This document shows, piece by piece, positions 35,328 to 44,110 of a stretch of DNA of 58,938 nucleotides. Below the pieces are notes generated by a model that saw only the letters and a list, made by a program, of their open reading frames with translations, did no database searches and was not told the DNA's origin. The DNA comes from Pseudomonadota bacterium (lineage in GTDB: Bacteria > Myxococcota_A > UBA796 > SXON01). The stretch is taken from positions 1 through 58,938 of the forward strand of contig JAUXTN010000046.1 of NCBI GenBank assembly GCA_030684355.1, read 5' to 3'. Numbering within the stretch: position 1 is the stretch's first letter; each line of letters opens with the position of its first letter. The translations under genes were made by a program, and so were the position numbers.

Positions 35328-35356
35328 TTGCGACTTGACCGTGCTTGTGGTTCAAT
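35328..35356 (+). promoter_or_regulatory. Possible promoter of first MopE-like gene
   Basis: TTGCGA (35328-35333), a 17-base spacer and TTCAAT (35351-35356) lie about 105 bases before the ATG, in a locally AT-rich part of the 174-base gap. TTGACC at 35335 is an overlapping alternative -35. The match is moderate. Confidence 0.35.
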
Positions 35357-35463
35357 GCGATTCAGCCGGCTTCCCGTTCGAAGGAAGCCCACCGCTCTCC
35401 TTCCCTTCGTGCCACCGCCTTCGTGCCACCATCGCCCGGCTCCGCAGCCGGAGAGGTTCTGAC

Positions 35464-38073
35464 ATGGTCAAGCTTCTGCTGCCCTTCTCCCTCCTCGCCC
35501 TCCTCGCGGGTTGCAACGGTACCCCCACGCCGGGTGACGACGACAAGCCGGCGGACGACACGTCCAAGGCGGTCGACGAGGACGGCGACGGCTTCCTGCC
35601 CTCCGAAGGCGACTGCGACGACAGCAACGCGGACGTGAGCCCGGCGGCCACCGAGCTCTGCAACGGCATCGACGACAACTGCAACAGCGAGATCGACGAG
35701 GACGTCCAGGGTAGCTACTACCAGGACTTCGACGGGGACGGCTTCGGCAACCCCGACGCCACCTCGGTCGCGTGTGACGCCCCCTCCGGCTACGTCCAGA
35801 ACGGCAACGACTGTGACGACAGCGAGAACGCCGCGTACCCCGGTGCCACCGAGATCTGCGACGAGATCGACAACAACTGCGACGGCGCGGTCGACGAGGG
35901 TGTCACCCAGACCTGGTACGCGGACGCCGACGGCGACACCTACGGTGACGCCGCCGCCCCGAGCCTCGCGTGTGACCAGCCGGCCGGCTCGGTCCTCGAT
36001 GCCACCGATTGCGACGACACCACCGGCAACGCCTACCCGGGCAACGCCGAGGTGTGCGACGAGATCGACAACAACTGCGACGGCACGGTCGACGAGGGTG
36101 TCACCACCACCTACTACGCCGATTTCGACGGCGACCGCTTCGGCAACTCCTCGCTCACGCAGGAGGCTTGCGCCGTCCCCACCGGCTACACGATCAACGC
36201 CACGGACTGTGACGACGCCGTCGCCGCCGTGAACCCGGACGCCACCGAAGTCTGCAACGGCATCGACGACGACTGTGACGGCGCGATCGACACCGGCGCC
36301 AGCGACATGCTGACCTGGTACGCGGACACCGACGCGGACGCCTACGGTGACGCCGCCGTCTCGCAGCTCGCGTGCACCCAGCCTGCCGGGTACGTCTCGA
36401 TCTCCACCGACTGTGACGACGCCCGCGCGCTCACGAACCCCGGCGCGACCGAGTACTGCAACAGCTACGACGACGACTGCGACGGCACGGTCGACGAGGA
36501 CAGCGCGGCCGACGCGACCACCTGGTACCTCGACGCCGACGGCGATACCTACGGCGGCGCTGCCATCACCGACGTGCAGTGCACCCAGCCCGCCGGCTTC
36601 GTGGCCGACAGCACGGACTGCCTCGACTCCAGCGCCATCTCGTACCCCGGCGCGGACGAGATCTGCGACAGCCTCGACAACGACTGCGACGGCACGGTCG
36701 ACAACGACCCCGTCGACGGCGACACGTTCTACCTCGACGCCGACAACGACGGCTTCGGTGACCCCTCCTCGACCGACATCGAGTGCGCGGTCCCGAGCGG
36801 CTACGTCGACAACTCGTGGGACTGCGACGACACCGACCGCACCGAGCCCGTGGTCGCGGACCCCGTCAGCGGCTCCGCCTCTGGCACCGGCTCGCTGGCG
36901 AGCCCGTACGACAGCCTGCAGGACGCCATCGACGCCGCCTACCAGTGCGTCGTCGCCTACAGCGGCACCTACCGCGAGCAGATCGACCTCGACGGCAAGA
37001 ACATCGATGTGTGGGGCGTCGAGGGCTACGACGTGACCACGATCGACCCCAACCTGTCGACCTGCACCTCGACCGACCCGACCGCGTGCGGCACTGCCGT
37101 CACGATCGACTCGGGTACCAACGCGGCGCCGACCATCCACGGCTTCACGATCACCGGCGGCACCGGCTCGTACACCTCGTCGACCACCACCACGACCTGC
37201 GCCGATTCCTCCGCGTCCCACTCCGGTCGCACGACCTGCACGGTCACGACCTACGAGTACTGCGGCGGCGGCATCTACGTGAACGGGGACGACCCCGTCT
37301 TCTACGACGTTGACGTGCGCGACAACACCCTGCCCGAGTTCCAGCAGGTCTCCTCCGGGTCCTTCAACCAGGTCTGGATGTACAGCTACGGCGGCGGCGC
37401 CTGCCTCCAGAACTCGAACGCCAGCTTCGAGGACTCCTGGATCGCCGGCAACTTCGCCGACCAGGGCGGCGGCATCTTCGCCGAGGACGGCTCGAGCTTC
37501 ACCTTCGAGCACGGGTACGTCGGCGAGAACGAGGCCTCCGACGGCGCGGGCGTGAACCTCTCCGGCGCCTCCGCCGCGTTCACGAACGCCGCGATCTACT
37601 GCAACGACGCGGACACCGACGGCGGCGGTATCTTCACCGAGACCTCCGGCACGGCCACGTTCACGAACACGGTGTTCTTCGGCAACACCTCGTCCTCGTC
37701 CGGCACGGCGCGCGGCTCGCAGGCCTACATCGGCACGTCGACCACGTTCAACCTGCTCAACTCCATCGCGGAGGCCACCACCACCGTCGCGCTCGTCTAC
37801 GGCGCGGGCGGCAGCGGCACGCAGGACTACAACAACGTGTACAACAGCTCGGGTAGCGCCTACGGCGGCACGCTGTCGGCCGGCTCCGGCGCGATCTCGT
37901 CGGGCAGCAACTTCTCGTCGGGCACCTGCGAGAACAACCCGTACAACGACACGTTCGCGCTGCGCTCCACGTCGTCCTCCATCGACGCGGGTGACCCCTC
38001 GGCCGCCTACAACGACGTTGACGGCACCGTGAACGACCAGGGCGCGCGCGGCGGCCCCGCCGGGACCTGGTAG
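35464..38073 (+). CDS. MopE-like metal-binding-repeat lipoprotein (6 repeats)
   Basis: The 869-residue outer-surface lipoprotein has a signal peptide with lipobox LLAGC (Cys17) and an acidic spacer. Six repeats of about 67 residues follow, of the 'putative metal-binding motif' (MopE) type. Each unit runs DCDD, YPGATEICD, DNNCDGTVDEG, YYADFDGDGFG and a C...PAGYV end. The C-terminal 400 residues start DSLQDAIDAAYQCVVAY and look like a right-handed beta-helix with many GGG and FTNTVFF-like rungs. ATG at 35464 has GGAGAGG 7 bases upstream. Metal (Ca or Cu) binding is inferred from the family. A close paralog lies 2.8 kb downstream. Confidence 0.85.
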   Translation: MVKLLLPFSLLALLAGCNGTPTPGDDDKPADDTSKAVDEDGDGFLPSEGDCDDSNADVSPAATELCNGIDDNCNSEIDEDVQGSYYQDFDGDGFGNPDATSVACDAPSGYVQNGNDCDDSENAAYPGATEICDEIDNNCDGAVDEGVTQTWYADADGDTYGDAAAPSLACDQPAGSVLDATDCDDTTGNAYPGNAEVCDEIDNNCDGTVDEGVTTTYYADFDGDRFGNSSLTQEACAVPTGYTINATDCDDAVAAVNPDATEVCNGIDDDCDGAIDTGASDMLTWYADTDADAYGDAAVSQLACTQPAGYVSISTDCDDARALTNPGATEYCNSYDDDCDGTVDEDSAADATTWYLDADGDTYGGAAITDVQCTQPAGFVADSTDCLDSSAISYPGADEICDSLDNDCDGTVDNDPVDGDTFYLDADNDGFGDPSSTDIECAVPSGYVDNSWDCDDTDRTEPVVADPVSGSASGTGSLASPYDSLQDAIDAAYQCVVAYSGTYREQIDLDGKNIDVWGVEGYDVTTIDPNLSTCTSTDPTACGTAVTIDSGTNAAPTIHGFTITGGTGSYTSSTTTTTCADSSASHSGRTTCTVTTYEYCGGGIYVNGDDPVFYDVDVRDNTLPEFQQVSSGSFNQVWMYSYGGGACLQNSNASFEDSWIAGNFADQGGGIFAEDGSSFTFEHGYVGENEASDGAGVNLSGASAAFTNAAIYCNDADTDGGGIFTETSGTATFTNTVFFGNTSSSSGTARGSQAYIGTSTTFNLLNSIAEATTTVALVYGAGGSGTQDYNNVYNSSGSAYGGTLSAGSGAISSGSNFSSGTCENNPYNDTFALRSTSSSIDAGDPSAAYNDVDGTVNDQGARGGPAGTW
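35611..36819 (+). repeat. Six in-gene repeats of about 201 bases
   Basis: Tandem units of 67-68 codons, each beginning with the codons for DCDD or DCLD. They share Cys, Asp and Tyr positions but vary in sequence, so they are old duplications. One incomplete DCDD start follows the last unit. Confidence 0.85.
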
Positions 38074-38095
38074 CCCCTCCCCTCGGGGATTGAGC

Positions 38096-38136
38096 GACGG
38101 CGCTCTCGCTTCGGCGGGGGCGCCGTCCTTCGTTTT
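38096..38136. terminator. Rho-independent-like terminator after first MopE-like gene
   Basis: GACGGCGC (38096-38103) pairs with GCGCCGTC (38120-38127), followed by a T-rich tail CTTCGTTTT. The loop can form an extra short stem. It lies in the 91-base convergent gap and is preceded on the other strand by AAAACGAAG, so it may also stop the phosphoesterase transcript. Confidence 0.6.
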
Positions 38137-38164
38137 GGGGGGCCCGCCGCGCGAGCCGTCCCGG

Positions 38165-39076
38165 CTACCGCCGCGGCGCGAACAAGGTCATCTGCGGCGT
38201 CGGCGCGGGCAACGGCGCGACCCACGCCCCCCGCGCCAAGGCGGCCTGCTCGACCTCCACATGCCGCGCCGCGCCCTTCAACGTCACCAGCTCCTCCGCG
38301 CTCACGAGGGCGAGCGCGTCGGGATGCTCGACCACATGCATGGGGCGCGCCGGGCCGTCCACGAAGCGCCACGTGGGCTCGGCACCGAGCTCCCAGACGG
38401 CCGACCCCTTGGTCTCCGCGCGCTCCAGGAAGGCGGTGCGCTCGGTGGAGCCGGGGTGGACGACCACCGCGGCGCCGAGGGCGAGCGCCTGCCGCGTGTG
38501 GATGTGCCCGCACAGGATGTGCCGCACGCCCGGCGGGAGGTGCGCCTCGCCGATGGTGTCCGCGGGGCTGCCGACACGGAACGCGAAGCCGGGCACGCGG
38601 GCGCCGTCGAAGGCCTGGTGGGCGAGCAGGAGGTCCACGCCCTCGCCACACACGTCGCTCGCGGCGGCCCCCCACGCGGCCGGGTCTGGCAGGTAGGGCA
38701 CGAGCGCGAGCCAGGCCCCCGCGATCCGCACCCGGGCGGCGCGATCGACGATCGCGACGCCGGGCAGCCCTCCGCCAGCGAGGTGCGCGCGGAGGCCCTG
38801 CCGGTCGTGGTTGCCGGGCATGAGCGCCACCGGCACCTGCCGCGCGACCTCCGCGAGGAGCGCGATGGCCTCGGCGACCGCGCGCGCGGGTGGGCGCGAG
38901 CGGTCGAACAGGTCCCCGGTGTGGACCACGCCGTCGACCTCCCCCCGGAACGCCGGCGCGAGGGCGGCGCGGAACGCGGCGAGGTGGTCATCGCCGCGGC
39001 GCCATCCCCGAGGCGCGCCGCGGAACCAGCGATCGACGCCGAGGTGCGTGTCGGTGACATGGAGGAGGCGCACCAC
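38165..39076 (-). CDS. SbcD/Mre11-like metallophosphoesterase
   Basis: The 303-residue calcineurin-type phosphoesterase has all metal-binding motifs in order: TDTHLG (8-13), GDLFD (about 54-58), MPGNHDR (about 86-92), LLAHQAF and CGHIHTRQ (about 189-196). The N-terminal RLLHVTDTHLGVDRWF and DDHLAAFRAAL resemble SbcD/Mre11 nucleases. No SbcC-like ATPase is adjacent and the capping domain looks short, so a nuclease role is not certain. The start is one of two consecutive GTG codons. It diverges from the ASST-like gene. Confidence 0.8.
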   Translation of the reverse strand: MVRLLHVTDTHLGVDRWFRGAPRGWRRGDDHLAAFRAALAPAFRGEVDGVVHTGDLFDRSRPPARAVAEAIALLAEVARQVPVALMPGNHDRQGLRAHLAGGGLPGVAIVDRAARVRIAGAWLALVPYLPDPAAWGAAASDVCGEGVDLLLAHQAFDGARVPGFAFRVGSPADTIGEAHLPPGVRHILCGHIHTRQALALGAAVVVHPGSTERTAFLERAETKGSAVWELGAEPTWRFVDGPARPMHVVEHPDALALVSAEELVTLKGAARHVEVEQAALARGAWVAPLPAPTPQMTLFAPRR

Positions 39077-39156
39077 GAATGCCTATCCCTCGACGTCGCG
39101 TCGCGGAGAGGGCCCCCCGCGCGGGCGGTGCCGGCGCCTTGGGATAGGGCCGCGGA

Positions 39157-40611
39157 ATGCTCGTGCTCCTCCAAGCCGCCTGCGCACCGACGGTCGAGGC
39201 CGTCGAGCTCACCGGCGCGCTCTCGGGCACCGACGCCCACGCCGCCCGCTTCGAGATCTCCGGCGAGGGCGAGGTGGAGCTGCGCTGCGCAACCGCGGCC
39301 GGGGCGGACGTGCACCGTCTCTCCACCCCCCAGAGCCCACCCGCGCCCGTGGTGATGCGCGGCCTGCTCGCCGACACCCTCTACCGCTGCGCGGCCACGC
39401 GGGACGGCGCGCGTTCCAACGTCGTTGAGCTCACGACACCCCCGCTCCCGACCGGCCTCCCCGTCGCCGAGGTGACCATCCCCGGTGACCCCGTGGAGGT
39501 CGGCTTCCACCTGGTGAACCTCGCGCACCTCCTCGATCCGGCCGCCGCGGGCGACGACTCCTTCTCCGACGAATTCCTCGCGATCGTCGACGCCGAGGGG
39601 CGTCCCCGCTGGCAGTTCGCGGGCGAAGGCGGCGGCGACATCGACGCCACCTGGGTCGGCGCGGACCGCATCCTCTACGGTGGCTTCGGCGCGGACGCGA
39701 GCACCGCCCCGACCATCCGGACGCTGGACGGCGAAGTCGTGCTCGAGGCGCCCGACGAGGCGGGGAGCCCGTGGCAGGTGTCGGCGAGCTGGCACCACGA
39801 CGTCGGCCTCGCGGCGGACGGCGAGAGCCTGTGGGTGCTCGCGGAGGAGGCGGTCCCGGCGGCGGACGATCCCGAGACGACGTGGGAGGGGTTCGTCGTC
39901 CAGCAGCTCTCGCCGGAGACGGGTGCGATTTTGTGGAGCTGGAGCTCGATGGACGACGGGGTCGCCAGCGGCGCGCTCGACGCGGGCGACCGCTACGACA
40001 TCGCACCCTTCCACGCGAACGCGGTGTGGGACGTCGAGGAGGCCGGCGGCCTGAAGCTCTACGTGAGCCTCCGCAACCTCAACCAGGTGGTCCGCATCGA
40101 CGTGGCGACCCGCCTCGTGGACCTCCGCATCGGCCTCGGCGGCGACCTGGCCCTGCTCGACGCCGGCGGCGAGCCCGCGGAGGACACCGAGTGGTTCTTC
40201 GGGCAGCACGACGTCAAGCGCATCGGCGACCTGCTCGTCGTCTACGACAACGGCCTGAACCGCACGGGCAGCGGGGTGGCACACTCCCGGGCGCTCGTGC
40301 TCGAGCTTGACGAGGCCGCGAAAACAGCGCGCATCCAGACGCAGTGGATCGGCGACACGGAATGGATCACGCCCGCGTGGGGCGGGCTCGATCTTCGCGC
40401 GGACGGCGGGCTCGAGGTCGCCGTCGGCAACTTCTGGTGGGTCCGCCCGGACTCGACGCAGCGGTCTGCCCTTGCGCTCCTCCACCCCGACGCGTCCGGG
40501 GGCGCGGAACAAGCTTGGCGCCTTGATTTCCCGAGCGTGGAGACCGCGCTCTACCGCTCGGAGCGGCTGGACGGCTGCGCGCTGTTCGACCTCCAAGAGG
40601 CCTGTCCGTAG
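39157..40611 (+). CDS. Arylsulfotransferase (ASST)-like lipoprotein
   Basis: The 484-residue protein starts with a very short leader ending in LQAAC (Cys9), a possible lipobox although the basic N-region is missing; an in-frame TAG 12 bases upstream rules out a longer start. After a beta-sandwich-like domain (20-90) comes a propeller-like domain with ASST-family features: SWHHDVGLAADG, PFHANAVWDV, YVSLRNLNQVVRID, FGQHDVKRIGDLLVVYDNG and SRALVLELDE. ASST-type enzymes transfer sulfate between phenols in the periplasm; homologs often lack proof of activity. Activity and substrate here are unknown. Confidence 0.7.
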   Translation: MLVLLQAACAPTVEAVELTGALSGTDAHAARFEISGEGEVELRCATAAGADVHRLSTPQSPPAPVVMRGLLADTLYRCAATRDGARSNVVELTTPPLPTGLPVAEVTIPGDPVEVGFHLVNLAHLLDPAAAGDDSFSDEFLAIVDAEGRPRWQFAGEGGGDIDATWVGADRILYGGFGADASTAPTIRTLDGEVVLEAPDEAGSPWQVSASWHHDVGLAADGESLWVLAEEAVPAADDPETTWEGFVVQQLSPETGAILWSWSSMDDGVASGALDAGDRYDIAPFHANAVWDVEEAGGLKLYVSLRNLNQVVRIDVATRLVDLRIGLGGDLALLDAGGEPAEDTEWFFGQHDVKRIGDLLVVYDNGLNRTGSGVAHSRALVLELDEAAKTARIQTQWIGDTEWITPAWGGLDLRADGGLEVAVGNFWWVRPDSTQRSALALLHPDASGGAEQAWRLDFPSVETALYRSERLDGCALFDLQEACP

Positions 40612-40748
40612 CGGCGCTCACCACGCGCGCCGCGCCCCGTGCGCCACTCCCGGGCTCGCGCATCCGCCGTCGTCGCTGTCCCCCCCACTCGGGGATCCGC
40701 ATGGACAGACGATCCTTTCACGCGACTCGCACGACCGACGAAGCCGGC

Positions 40749-40777
40749 TTTACAGACTTTGCCTTTTTTCGTAAACT
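40749..40777 (+). promoter_or_regulatory. Promoter of second MopE-like gene
   Basis: TTTACA (40749-40754), a 17-base spacer with a T6 run and TAAACT (40772-40777) form a good sigma70-like promoter about 50 bases before the ATG, in a short AT-rich island inside the otherwise GC-rich 215-base gap. Nothing else was recognised in that gap. Confidence 0.6.
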
Positions 40778-40826
40778 CCACATACCGCTTTTGAACCTTG
40801 CCCCCTTGCCCGCCCCGAGGTCGCCG

Positions 40827-43800
40827 ATGATCCGTATGCCCCTCACTCTGTCCCTCCTGTTCTTGCTCGGCTGTCCCGGTGGCGACGACGGCCCCAGCGA
40901 CAAGCCGCTCGACGACACCTCGGGGATCCCCGCGGTCGACGAAGACGGCGACGGCTTCCTCGTCTCCGAGGGCGACTGCGACGACAGCAACTCGGACGTG
41001 AACCCCGGTTCCACCGAGATCTGCAACGGCCTCGACGACAACTGCAACTCGCAGATCGATGAGGACGTGCAGGGCAGCTACTACCAGGACTTCGACGGGG
41101 ACGGCTTCGGCAACCCTGACGCGCCGTCCATCGCGTGCGACGCGCCCGAGGGCTACGTCCAGAACGGGACCGACTGCGACGACAACGAGCCGGACTCGTA
41201 CCCGGGCGCCGCCGAGGTGTGCGACGGCATCGACAACAACTGCGACGGCACGATCGACGAGGGCGTGAGCAACACCTTCTACGCGGACGCCGACGGGGAC
41301 GGCTACGGCGACCCCGACGCCGGTTCCCTCGCCTGCGAGGCTCCGGCCGGCGCGGTCGCGAACGCGGACGACTGCGACGACACGACCGACCACGCCTACC
41401 CCGGCAACGCCGAGGTGTGCGACGAGCTCGACAACAACTGCGACGGCAGCGTCGACGAGGGTGTCACCAACACCTACTACGCCGACTTCGACGGGGACTC
41501 CTACGGCGCCGCGGCGCTCACGCAGGAGGCCTGCTCGGTCCCCACCGGGTACACCGTCAACGACGACGACTGTGACGACGCCTCGGCCGCGGTGAACCCG
41601 TCCGAGACCGAGGTCTGCAACTCGATCGACGACAACTGCGACGGCACGGTGGACGAGGACAGCGCGTCCGGCGCCCCCACCTGGTACGCGGACGCCGACG
41701 GCGACGCCTACGGCAGCGCCTCGGTGAGCACCGTCTCGTGTACGCAGCCCGCCGGGTACGTCGCCGACGCGACGGACTGCAACGACGCCCGCGCGCTGAC
41801 CAACCCCGCCGCGACCGAGTACTGCAACACCTACGACGACGACTGTGACGGCTCGGTCGACGAGGACGCCGCCGCGGACGCCGCGACCTGGTACCTCGAC
41901 GCCGACAGCGACGCCTACGGCAACGCTGCCATCACCGACATCTCCTGCACGCAGCCCACCGGCTACGTCGCGGACGCCACCGACTGCAACGACGGCAGCG
42001 CGCGCGCCTACCCCGGCGCCCCCGAGTACTGCGACACCATCGACAACGACTGCGACGGCACGGTCGACGAGGACACCGCAGTCGACGCCCGTACCTGGTA
42101 CGCGGACGCCGACTCCGACTCCTACGGCGATGCCTCCGTGAGCGACATCGAGTGCTCGCAGCCCTCGGGCTACGTGGCCAACGCCACGGACTGCAACGAC
42201 GCGCGCGCCGCCAGCTACCCGGGCGCCCCCGAGTACTGCAACAGCTACGACGACGACTGCGACGGCACGGTCGACGAGGACACCGCGCTCGACGCGAGCA
42301 CCTGGTACGCGGACGCCGATGGCGACGCCTACGGCAACCTCTCGGTCACCGACCGCGAATGCACGGCGCCCGCCGGCTACGTGTCGAACTCGACCGACTG
42401 CGATGACACGCGCGCGCTGACCAACCCCGGCGCGACCGAGTACTGCAACAGCATCGACGACGACTGCGACGGCACGGTCGACGAGAGCGCGGCCGACGCC
42501 ATCACCTGGTACCGGGACGCCGACGGCGACTCCTACGGCACCTCGACCGCCACGAGCACCTCCTGCACGGTGCCCTCCGGCTACGTCGCCAGCAGCACCG
42601 ACTGCCTCGACACCAGCGCCATCTCGTACCCGGGCGCCGCCGAGATCTGCGACGGCCTCGACAACGACTGTGACGGCACGGCCGACAACGACCCGACCGA
42701 CGGCGACACCTACTACGCCGACAGCGACTCCGACGGCTTCGGCGACCCCGCCGACAGCGTCCAGGATTGCGGCCTGCCCTCCGGCTACGCCGACAACTAC
42801 TACGACTGCAACGACGCCGAGAGCGGCGAGCCGGTCGTGGCGGACCCCGTCTCCGGCTCCGCGGCGGGTTCGGGCACCCTGGGTGACCCCTTCGACAGCC
42901 TCCAGGACGCGATCGACGACGCCAACGAGTGCGTCGTCGCTTACGCCGGCACGTACCTCGAGCAGATCGACCTCGACGGCAAGTCGATCGACGTGTGGGG
43001 TGTCGAGGGCGCGGACCTGACCACGATCGACGCCAACCTGTCGACCTGCGGCACGTCCAACCCGACGGCATGCGGTGCCACGGTCACGGTGGACTCCAAC
43101 ACGAACGCCGCGCCCGTCCTGCACGGCTTCACGATCACCGGCGGCACCGGTGCCTACACCTCGGTGAGCTCCAGCACGACCTGCGCGGACTCCTCGGCGT
43201 CGCACTCCGGCCGCACGACCTGCACCGTCACCACCTACGAGTACTGCGGTGGTGGCGTGTACGCCTACGGTGACGACCCGATCTTCTACGACACCATCAT
43301 CCGTGACAACACGCTGCCGGTGTTCGAGCAGACCGCGACGGGCCGCTACGCCCAGGCCTGGATGTACAGCTTCGGCGGCGGTGTCTGCCTCCAGGCCTCC
43401 AACGCCAGCTTCGAGACGACGACCATCGAGGGCAACTACGCCGACCAGGGCGGCGGCATCTTCGCCGAGGCGAGCAGCAACTTCTCGTTCGAGCAGGGCT
43501 ACGTCAGCGAGAACGACGCGACGGACGGCGGCGGTGTGAACCTCTCCGGGTCCTCGGCCTCGTTCACCAACGCCATCCTCCACTGCAACGTGGCGGACAC
43601 CGACGGCGGCGGTCTCTACACGGAGTCCTCGGGCACGGCCACGTTCACCAACACGGTGTTCTACGGCAACACCTCGAGCACCTCGGGCACGTCGCGCGGC
43701 TCGCAGGCCTACATCGGCACCTCGACGACCTTCAACCTGTACAACTCCATCGTGCAGGCCAGCACGACGGTGTACGCGGTCTACGGCGCGGGTGGCTCGG

Positions 43801-44063
43801 GCACGCAGGCGTACAACAACGCCTACAACACCCCGGGCTCGGCCTACGGTGGCACGTTGTCGGCCGGCACCGGTGCGGTGTCGAGCGGCAACAACTTCAC
43901 CACCTCGAACTGCGACAACAACGCCTACAACGATGACTTCTCGCTTCGCAGCGCGTCGGGCTCGTTCAACACCGGTGATTCCTCCTCGTCCTACAACGAC
44001 GCGGACGGCACCCGGAACGACCAGGGCGCCTTCGGCGGCGCGAACAGCACCTGGTCCCTGTAG
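40827..44063 (+). CDS. MopE-like metal-binding-repeat lipoprotein (9 repeats)
   Basis: This 1078-residue paralog of the gene at 35464 has lipobox LLFLLGC (Cys16), an acidic spacer with DKPLDDTSG, nine MopE-type repeats and a C-terminal beta-helix-like domain. That domain is nearly collinear with its paralog (for example SLQDAIDDANECVVAY, the shared SSASHSGRTTCTVTTYEYC, and the final DGTRNDQGAFGG). The difference in length is almost wholly three additional repeats. ATG at 40827 has CGAGG 6 bases upstream. Expected location is the outer membrane or surface. Binding of Ca or Cu is inferred from family. Confidence 0.85.
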   Translation: MIRMPLTLSLLFLLGCPGGDDGPSDKPLDDTSGIPAVDEDGDGFLVSEGDCDDSNSDVNPGSTEICNGLDDNCNSQIDEDVQGSYYQDFDGDGFGNPDAPSIACDAPEGYVQNGTDCDDNEPDSYPGAAEVCDGIDNNCDGTIDEGVSNTFYADADGDGYGDPDAGSLACEAPAGAVANADDCDDTTDHAYPGNAEVCDELDNNCDGSVDEGVTNTYYADFDGDSYGAAALTQEACSVPTGYTVNDDDCDDASAAVNPSETEVCNSIDDNCDGTVDEDSASGAPTWYADADGDAYGSASVSTVSCTQPAGYVADATDCNDARALTNPAATEYCNTYDDDCDGSVDEDAAADAATWYLDADSDAYGNAAITDISCTQPTGYVADATDCNDGSARAYPGAPEYCDTIDNDCDGTVDEDTAVDARTWYADADSDSYGDASVSDIECSQPSGYVANATDCNDARAASYPGAPEYCNSYDDDCDGTVDEDTALDASTWYADADGDAYGNLSVTDRECTAPAGYVSNSTDCDDTRALTNPGATEYCNSIDDDCDGTVDESAADAITWYRDADGDSYGTSTATSTSCTVPSGYVASSTDCLDTSAISYPGAAEICDGLDNDCDGTADNDPTDGDTYYADSDSDGFGDPADSVQDCGLPSGYADNYYDCNDAESGEPVVADPVSGSAAGSGTLGDPFDSLQDAIDDANECVVAYAGTYLEQIDLDGKSIDVWGVEGADLTTIDANLSTCGTSNPTACGATVTVDSNTNAAPVLHGFTITGGTGAYTSVSSSTTCADSSASHSGRTTCTVTTYEYCGGGVYAYGDDPIFYDTIIRDNTLPVFEQTATGRYAQAWMYSFGGGVCLQASNASFETTTIEGNYADQGGGIFAEASSNFSFEQGYVSENDATDGGGVNLSGSSASFTNAILHCNVADTDGGGLYTESSGTATFTNTVFYGNTSSTSGTSRGSQAYIGTSTTFNLYNSIVQASTTVYAVYGAGGSGTQAYNNAYNTPGSAYGGTLSAGTGAVSSGNNFTTSNCDNNAYNDDFSLRSASGSFNTGDSSSSYNDADGTRNDQGAFGGANSTWSL
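40974..42803 (+). repeat. Nine in-gene repeats of about 203 bases
   Basis: Tandem units of 67-69 codons starting with DCDD, DCND or DCLD. Units 1 and 9 correspond to the first and last units of the six-repeat paralog, so the extra units lie in the middle, where units 4-8 resemble each other most. Confidence 0.85.
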
Positions 44064-44080
44064 TCGTCGGGTAGTCCCCC

Positions 44081-44110
44081 AGACCGGCCGTGCGCTCGCC
44101 CGGCCGGTCT
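44081..44110. terminator. Bidirectional terminator hairpin
   Basis: A perfect 10-base inverted repeat, AGACCGGCCG (44081-44090) and CGGCCGGTCT (44101-44110), encloses a 10-base loop. It fills the convergent gap between the second MopE-like gene and the M50 protease; its right arm runs into the protease stop codon. No long T-tract is present on either side. Confidence 0.5.

Noticed and set aside
38165..39076. Calling the phosphoesterase sbcD
   Set aside because: The metal motifs fit, but no SbcC gene is present and the capping domain is short; the general family name is safer.
35611..42803. Regular repeats considered as a CRISPR-like array
   Set aside because: Units are about 200 bases, in frame, and encode conserved Cys/Asp motifs; they are protein repeats.
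40551..43583. Open frame of 1010 codons antisense to the second MopE-like gene (and 716 codons at 35362-37512 opposite the first)
   Set aside because: These are mirror images of the repeated MopE units, giving a repetitive Val/Gly/Arg product; the sense strand has leader, lipobox and conserved cysteines.
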